Below are positions 59,040-63,473 of a DNA stretch of 63,473 nt, piece after piece. The stretch is taken from the NCBI GenBank assembly GCA_029253285.1, contig JAQWZU010000020.1, positions 1 to 63,473 on the forward strand. Direction: 5' to 3'. The notes beneath the pieces were generated by a model. The model was not told the DNA's origin. It worked only from the letters and a program-made list of their open reading frames with translations, and made no database searches. Origin of the DNA: Akkermansiaceae bacterium. GTDB taxonomy: Bacteria > Verrucomicrobiota > Verrucomicrobiia > Verrucomicrobiales > Akkermansiaceae. Position 1 is the first letter of the stretch. Every line of letters begins with the position of its first letter. The position numbers and the translations under genes are program-made.

Positions 59040-60047
59040 TTATCCGACTTCGTTACGCGGGCTTTGTCTGAAGAGTCGGTCGAGAGCTTCGGCTGGTGGG
59101 ACATCTTCGTAAAGCATCGCATAAACGACATCGATGATCGGAGTGCGGGCGTCGACTCGTCTGGCGGCTTCGTAGATCGAGCGTGTGTTGGGAACCCCTT
59201 CGGCAACCATGCCGAGTTGTTCGACGGCATCCTGGAGTTTCTGTCCTGTTCCGAGAGCCACGCCAATACGTTGGTTTCGGGAATGAGGAGAGAAACAAGT
59301 TGTCATTAAATCTCCGAGACCAGAGAGGCCCGGGAAGGTGTCGGGATTTCCTCCGAGCTGGGTGCCGAGACGAATCATTTCGGCGAGGGCCCGGGTAACG
59401 AGAGCGGAGATGGCATTGTCGCCGAGTTTGAGACCTGCGGCCACTCCGGCGGCGATGGCGAAGATGTTTTTGAGCGCTCCGCCTAATTCGATACCCGCAA
59501 CGTCTTCGTTAGTGTAACAGCGGAACCGTTCATTGGAAAAGGTGTGCTGCAGAGCTTCGCCAATGGCGATATTCGAGCAGCCAATGGTAGCTGCTGCGGG
59601 AAGACCGCGGGCAATTTCCTCGGCATGGTTGGGGCCTGAGAATACCGCGACAGGATTTTCGGAGAAACTATCCGAAATGATTTCGGACATGCGTTTACCG
59701 GTTTCTCTTTCGATCCCTTTGGAGCAGGAGAGGAGAACGGCTGTCTTTGAAATAGACTGTTTGGCGAGATTCTCGGCAGCAGTACGGGTTTCGGAGGTGG
59801 GAATGACGAAAAGAACGAGGTCGGCGTTATTGGCGATACCGGGGTCTGTTGTTGTGACGAGATTGGACGGGAGAGTGATTCCGGGAAGGTAGTGTTTGTT
59901 TTCTCTCGATGAGTTGATTTCGTCGATGGTGCTCTGGTTTCTCCCAAGAAGGTGAACTTGCGGGCACTTGTTTGTCAGCAGAAGGGCCAGAGCGGTACCC
60001 CAGGATCCGCAGCCGACGACGAGGGGGTTCTCAAAGGTGGAACTCAC
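59040..60047 (-). CDS. gpsA: Glycerol-3-phosphate dehydrogenase [NAD(P)+]
   Basis: A 335-residue cytoplasmic enzyme reducing dihydroxyacetone phosphate to sn-glycerol 3-phosphate for phospholipids. The dinucleotide motif is VVGCGSWGTALALLL, followed by VFSGPNHAEEIARGLP, the catalytic lysine in ELGGALKNIFAIAAG, and LSGLGDLMTTC. The start is the GTG at 60047, overlapping the plsY stop by four bases (GTGA); a longer frame up to 60299 is a shadow of plsY. PlsY consumes the product, so the two form a functional pair. Confidence 0.96.
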   Translation of the reverse strand: MSSTFENPLVVGCGSWGTALALLLTNKCPQVHLLGRNQSTIDEINSSRENKHYLPGITLPSNLVTTTDPGIANNADLVLFVIPTSETRTAAENLAKQSISKTAVLLSCSKGIERETGKRMSEIISDSFSENPVAVFSGPNHAEEIARGLPAAATIGCSNIAIGEALQHTFSNERFRCYTNEDVAGIELGGALKNIFAIAAGVAAGLKLGDNAISALVTRALAEMIRLGTQLGGNPDTFPGLSGLGDLMTTCFSPHSRNQRIGVALGTGQKLQDAVEQLGMVAEGVPNTRSIYEAARRVDARTPIIDVVYAMLYEDVPPAEALDRLFRQSPRNEVG

Positions 60048-60700
60048 GCTGAATCCTCCTTTTTCTTTTGCCCGATGCGGTTTTCGGTCCCCGCCTTGAG
60101 GCGGGCTATGTTGGCCCGGTGTTTCCAGATCGCCAGAACTGCGGCGATCAGAGAGAAGATGAAGAGTGGCTTGTTCCAGGTGCCATTGGCTAGCTTGCCG
60201 TGATAGGCCGAACCGGTAATGACGAGAATGGGTAGGGAGGCAGCCGCGGCGATGCTGCCCACCGAAACATACTTGGTGGTGAAGGTAAAGATGGCCCATA
60301 CAAGAATTAGCAAGACGAGTCCGAAGGGCATCATCGCGGTGATTGCTCCGGCGGTGGTGGCAATACCCTTGCCGCCTTTAAAGCCGATCCATGGCGAGTA
60401 ATTATGTCCCATGATTGAAGCAAGGGCGGTGAGGACTTCGATGGATTGAGCCGTAAATTGTTGTTCAGCCATCATGGGTTCAACCATATTCCTGGCGATG
60501 AGAACCGGGACAAGACCTTTGGTGAAATCGAGAAGGAGGCAAGTGATACCCAATTGTTTCCCCAGAGTGCGAAAAACATTGGTGGCTCCGATATTACCCG
60601 AGCCATGTTGGCGGATATCGATGCCTTTAAGTTTTCCCATTAAAAGGCCGAAGGGAATGGAGCCCAACAGGAACCCAACGAGTGGTAGAAGCCAAGACAT
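60044..60700 (-). CDS. plsY: Acyl-phosphate glycerol-3-phosphate acyltransferase PlsY
   Basis: A 218-residue integral membrane enzyme that acylates glycerol 3-phosphate from acyl-phosphate to start phospholipid synthesis. All three conserved loop motifs are present: GSGNIGATN (with SIPFG before it), GFKGGKGIAT, and HRANIARL. Five or so membrane helices are visible. A lysine-rich tail ends the protein. It lies six bases downstream of the cyclophilin gene stop and overlaps gpsA, giving the run polA - cyclophilin - plsY - gpsA. Confidence 0.97.
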   Translation of the reverse strand: MSWLLPLVGFLLGSIPFGLLMGKLKGIDIRQHGSGNIGATNVFRTLGKQLGITCLLLDFTKGLVPVLIARNMVEPMMAEQQFTAQSIEVLTALASIMGHNYSPWIGFKGGKGIATTAGAITAMMPFGLVLLILVWAIFTFTTKYVSVGSIAAAASLPILVITGSAYHGKLANGTWNKPLFIFSLIAAVLAIWKHRANIARLKAGTENRIGQKKKEDSA

Positions 60701-60706
60701 CTTGAT

Positions 60707-61360
60707 TTACTGGAGTTTGAGGGTGCGGCGGATCGATTTGATCACGACCGGCTCAACCGGGACATCCTTCATCGAAGTCGGCATGGCGATACCCGTGGCA
60801 TCAAGCGCATTGGCGTAAGTCGTGCCGGCTTGAACCGTTTTTATAGCATCAACAGCTTCCATGCCTTTGATGATTTTACCGAAAACTGCGTAGCCGCTGC
60901 CATTGGAGTTTGGGTGATTGAGTTGGTTGTTGTCTGCGACGTTGATAAAGAATTGGGACGTGGCGGAATTTGGATCGGGCTTGCGGGCCATGGCGAGAGT
61001 GCCGCGGGTATTAGGAGGGGTTTGAGCGCTTTCGTTGGCAATGGGAGCTTCGGTTGTTTTTTCGTTGAGGATACCTTCCTTTAGGGTGAAGCCGCCCCCC
61101 TGAATCATAAAGTGGGAGATGACGCGATGAAAGGTCGTGTTGTCATAAAAGCCCTGATCCACGTAGCTGAGGAAATTTTTTACCGTACCCGGTGCTTTCT
61201 TGTCGTCTAGCTCGACGAGGATGCTCCCCCGACTGGTGTCAATAACGACGGTAGTTCCGACGGGGGCCTTGATTTTGGCCTTTGGTGGGTCTCTTCTTTG
61301 GGCATCGGTCTGGCAACCAATGAGGAAAGTCAGTGGAAGAAGGAGAGGGAGTAATTTCAT
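60707..61360 (-). CDS. Cyclophilin-type peptidylprolyl isomerase lipoprotein
   Basis: A protein of 217 residues from the ATG at 61360. MKLLPLLLPLTFLIGC is a lipoprotein signal with lipobox LIGC, so it should be anchored to an envelope membrane. The cyclophilin domain has VNFL-type text (TVKNFLSYVDQGFYDNTTFHRVI), the active-site block FMIQGGG, LAMARKPDPNSATSQFFINV, and YAVFGKIIKGMEAVD. It catalyses proline isomerisation in the periplasm. A longer frame to 61477 is rejected. It follows polA by 22 bases. Confidence 0.93.
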   Translation of the reverse strand: MKLLPLLLPLTFLIGCQTDAQRRDPPKAKIKAPVGTTVVIDTSRGSILVELDDKKAPGTVKNFLSYVDQGFYDNTTFHRVISHFMIQGGGFTLKEGILNEKTTEAPIANESAQTPPNTRGTLAMARKPDPNSATSQFFINVADNNQLNHPNSNGSGYAVFGKIIKGMEAVDAIKTVQAGTTYANALDATGIAMPTSMKDVPVEPVVIKSIRRTLKLQ

Positions 61361-61382
61361 GTGGGGCGAAGTGTAGAGGGTT

Positions 61383-63473
61383 CTAGTGAGCTTGCAACCA
61401 GTTGTCGCCAGTGCCGGTGTCGATTCGAACGGGGACGTTTTTAGGTAAAATGACGGCTGTTTCCATCGCTTCGACAATTTTCGGCGTTAGATCCTCTTGT
61501 TCATCGAGATGGAGATCGAAAAGGAGCTCATCGTGGACTTGGAGAATCATTTTGGATTTTTTGTCAACGAGGAGCTCCTGCACCTTAATCATGGCAATTT
61601 TGATCATATCGGCTGCTGTTCCCTGGATTGGGCTGTTGATCGCGGCTCGTTCAGCATTGCTGCGGATGGTTGCGTTGGATGAGGTAATATCTTTGAAATA
61701 GCGCCGGCGCTTGGCGAGGGTCTCCACGTATCCTTTCTCACGGGCATCTTCAATAGTGTCTTCCATGAACTGCTTGATGGCAGGATACTCTTCAAAGTAG
61801 GTCTTGATGATTTCACTGGCTTCTCCGCGGGGAATGCCCAGACGTTGTGATAGGCCGAAGGCTGAAATGCCATAGATGATGCCAAAGTTTACCATCTTGG
61901 CAGTGCGTCGCATGTCCGGAATGACCCCATCAATCTCGACTCCAAATACCTTGGCGGCGGTTGCGGTGTGAATATCGAGATTGTTTTGAAAAGCTTCGAT
62001 CATGGTGGGGTCGCCTGAAAGAGCCGCCATAACACGGAGTTCCACTTGGGAGTAATCCGCCGCGAGGAGGGTAAATTCGGGGCCACGGGGAACAAAAGCC
62101 CGGCGCAACTCCCGGCCTGTTTCCGAGCGAACCGGGATGTTTTGTAGATTGGGATCGCTGGAGGCGAGTCGTCCGGTGGTGGTCACGAGTTGATGAAGAT
62201 GGGTGTGGACCCGCCCGGAGTGTTGCGCGCGATGAGCAGGGAGCGCGTCGACATAGGTTCCCTTTAGTTTGGTTGCTTCCCGGTATGAGAGGATGTTGGC
62301 AACGATGGCATGTTTGGGGGCAAGAGAAGAAAGAGTTTGTTCGTCGGTCTTGAATTGACCGGTCTTTGTTTTCTTTGGTTTTTCTACCAGCTCCATTTCG
62401 CCAAAGAGGATCTCTCCGAGTTGTTTGGGTGAGTTGAGGTTGAACGGTCTTCCGGCGGAAGCTTCGATTTCGACACTGAGTTTTGCGATCCGTTCCGCGA
62501 GGGTTTTACCAACTTCGTTGAGGACATTTTGATCGACCGTGATTCCTTCGGCTTCCATGGCGACGAGGACAGGAAGAAGCGGGGCTTCGATGGATTCCCA
62601 GAGCGGGAGGAGTTTCTTTTCTTCAAGCAGAGGTCTGAGGGAGTGGAAAAGCTGGATGGTCACGTCAGCATCTTCGGCCGCGTATTCAGCTAGTTTTTCC
62701 GTGGGGATTTCTGAGGGATCAAGGTCTCCCTTGGCCGCTTTCTTTTTAGCAGCAGCAGCGAAGAGGTCGTCTTCGGGTTCTGCGCTTTCAGTGAAAAGAT
62801 CGACAAGCTTGACGGGAGAATAATTGAGAAGGCTTTCAGCCAAGCTATCCATGGTGTGTTTTTGATCCGGAGCCACCAAGATATGGGCCAGCATGGTGTC
62901 AAAGAATGGACCTTTCACGGCGATACCGTGAGAGAGGAGAATGGCGAGGTCGAATTTGAGATTGTGTCCGATTTTGAGAGAGTCAGAAGTCAGAACAGGA
63001 GCAATTTTTTTGCGGAGAGATTCCCAATCTGAAACTGGTAGATAGTATGCTTCTTGTGGAGTGGTGGAGAAGGCGATGCCGAGGAGCTTGGCTTGAAAGC
63101 GATCGAGAGAATTTGTTTCGACATCAAAACAGAAGGACTCAGCGGTGGTGAGTTTTTCGATGAGGTCCTCGATTTCGTCGTCGGAACGGACGAGGTGGTA
63201 GTTGTGTGGGACGTCGGAAATATTTTTCAAACTCTCGAAGACCGGAGCGTCGTTGCCGTCTGAATCGTCATTCTTCGAAAAGAGGCGCTTGGTCAGCGTG
63301 CGGAATTCCCATTCTTCGAAGGCTACCTTTAGGACTTCTTCGTCTGGTTCCTGACGAACGAGATCGTCCAATGTTTGAGCAACCGGAACATCGAGAATGA
63401 TGGTCGCAAGGTCTTTGGATAGGCGGGCTTGTTCGGCAAAGTTGGTAACGTTCTCCTTCTGCTTGCCCTTGAG
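61383..63473 (-). CDS. polA: DNA polymerase I, N-terminus beyond window edge
   Basis: Nearly 700 residues are visible, and the reading frame is open through 63473. The visible start LKGKQKENVTNFAEQARLSK matches the end of the 5' nuclease domain, so that domain lies outside the window. The 3'-5' exonuclease domain keeps its acidic residues (FCFDVETNSLD, GHNLKFDLAIL, YAAEDADVTIQL) and should proofread. Polymerase motifs A (LAADYSQVELRV), B (RRTAKMVNFGIIYG) and C (LQVHDELLFDL) are intact. The enzyme fills gaps in repair and Okazaki maturation. It leads the run into the cyclophilin, plsY and gpsA genes. Confidence 0.97.
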   Translation of the reverse strand, partial: LKGKQKENVTNFAEQARLSKDLATIILDVPVAQTLDDLVRQEPDEEVLKVAFEEWEFRTLTKRLFSKNDDSDGNDAPVFESLKNISDVPHNYHLVRSDDEIEDLIEKLTTAESFCFDVETNSLDRFQAKLLGIAFSTTPQEAYYLPVSDWESLRKKIAPVLTSDSLKIGHNLKFDLAILLSHGIAVKGPFFDTMLAHILVAPDQKHTMDSLAESLLNYSPVKLVDLFTESAEPEDDLFAAAAKKKAAKGDLDPSEIPTEKLAEYAAEDADVTIQLFHSLRPLLEEKKLLPLWESIEAPLLPVLVAMEAEGITVDQNVLNEVGKTLAERIAKLSVEIEASAGRPFNLNSPKQLGEILFGEMELVEKPKKTKTGQFKTDEQTLSSLAPKHAIVANILSYREATKLKGTYVDALPAHRAQHSGRVHTHLHQLVTTTGRLASSDPNLQNIPVRSETGRELRRAFVPRGPEFTLLAADYSQVELRVMAALSGDPTMIEAFQNNLDIHTATAAKVFGVEIDGVIPDMRRTAKMVNFGIIYGISAFGLSQRLGIPRGEASEIIKTYFEEYPAIKQFMEDTIEDAREKGYVETLAKRRRYFKDITSSNATIRSNAERAAINSPIQGTAADMIKIAMIKVQELLVDKKSKMILQVHDELLFDLHLDEQEDLTPKIVEAMETAVILPKNVPVRIDTGTGDNWLQAH

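Noticed and set aside
60048-60299. Extension of gpsA to 419 residues
   Set aside because: It is plsY in another frame; the GTG at 60047 starts just ahead of the Rossmann motif.
1-63473. tRNA, rRNA, CRISPR arrays, insertion sequences, prophage
   Set aside because: I saw no cloverleaf, spaced direct repeats, transposase or integrase, or terminal inverted repeats; nearly all DNA is accounted for by chromosomal genes.

Overview
This window reads as chromosomal DNA from a member of the Verrucomicrobiota, most likely Verrucomicrobiales. That placement is inference from gene content: an adjacent DUF1549-type and DUF1501 pair, a Tat-exported Gfo/Idh/MocA oxidoreductase, a MoxR/DUF58/vWA operon and a KDO/Lpt lipopolysaccharide pathway, i.e. 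a Gram-negative envelope. The window is almost wholly coding. I see no rRNA, tRNA, CRISPR array, insertion sequence or prophage. Both ends cut genes: cstA at the left and polA at the right.

Layout. 1-6.0 kb: leftward run mfd, SurA-like isomerase, coaD, cstA. 6.3-9.3 kb: a Tat-signal thiol-dioxygenase-like cupin, lysine 2,3-aminomutase and a SufR-like regulator lacking the family cysteines. 9.3-11.4 kb: Fur-family regulator and ruvB leftward; the very short ribosomal protein L36 gene rightward with a strong terminator; then a perfect palindrome before an uncertain small reading frame. 11.4-19.5 kb: tcdA, a tandem-ACT protein, a Gfo/Idh/MocA oxidoreductase, a small membrane protein, an orphan peptide-ABC ATPase, pgsA, an RsmA-Nudix fusion and fusA. 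19.5-29.4 kb: envelope block (hpf, lptB, an OstA-type protein, kdsA, DUF1844, M16 peptidase, a nitroreductase, lptD). 29.5-38.2 kb: TIGR01777 epimerase, fused siroheme-decarboxylase-like protein, CCA/poly(A) nucleotidyltransferase, prepilin peptidase with an inserted domain, the DUF1549/DUF1501 pair and a lipoprotein.

38.3-44.8 kb is a complete assimilatory sulfate-to-cysteine module: cysJ, cysI, cysH, cysK, a cysteine-free Rrf2 regulator and cysE. It covers PAPS to sulfite to sulfide, O-acetylserine synthesis and cysteine formation. 44.9-49.8 kb holds a TPR protein, an esterase, threonine aldolase, an exported C39-like protein and a decayed archaemetzincin. 49.9-58.6 kb is a tight MoxR - DUF58 - BatA/vWA/PA14 - vWA operon followed by a DigH-type glycosidase. 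58.6-63.5 kb has mscL, then leftward polA, a cyclophilin lipoprotein, plsY and gpsA.

No obvious new defence or mobile system is present. The observations best worth a second look are the RsmA-Nudix fusion, the exported PCO/ADO-like dioxygenase, the PA14 domain inside a MoxR-linked vWA membrane protein, the fused siroheme-decarboxylase-like protein without heme d1 genes nearby, the archaemetzincin pseudogene that has lost its zinc-site region, the prepilin peptidase insertion, and the zinc-independent-type L36 close to a Fur-family regulator.
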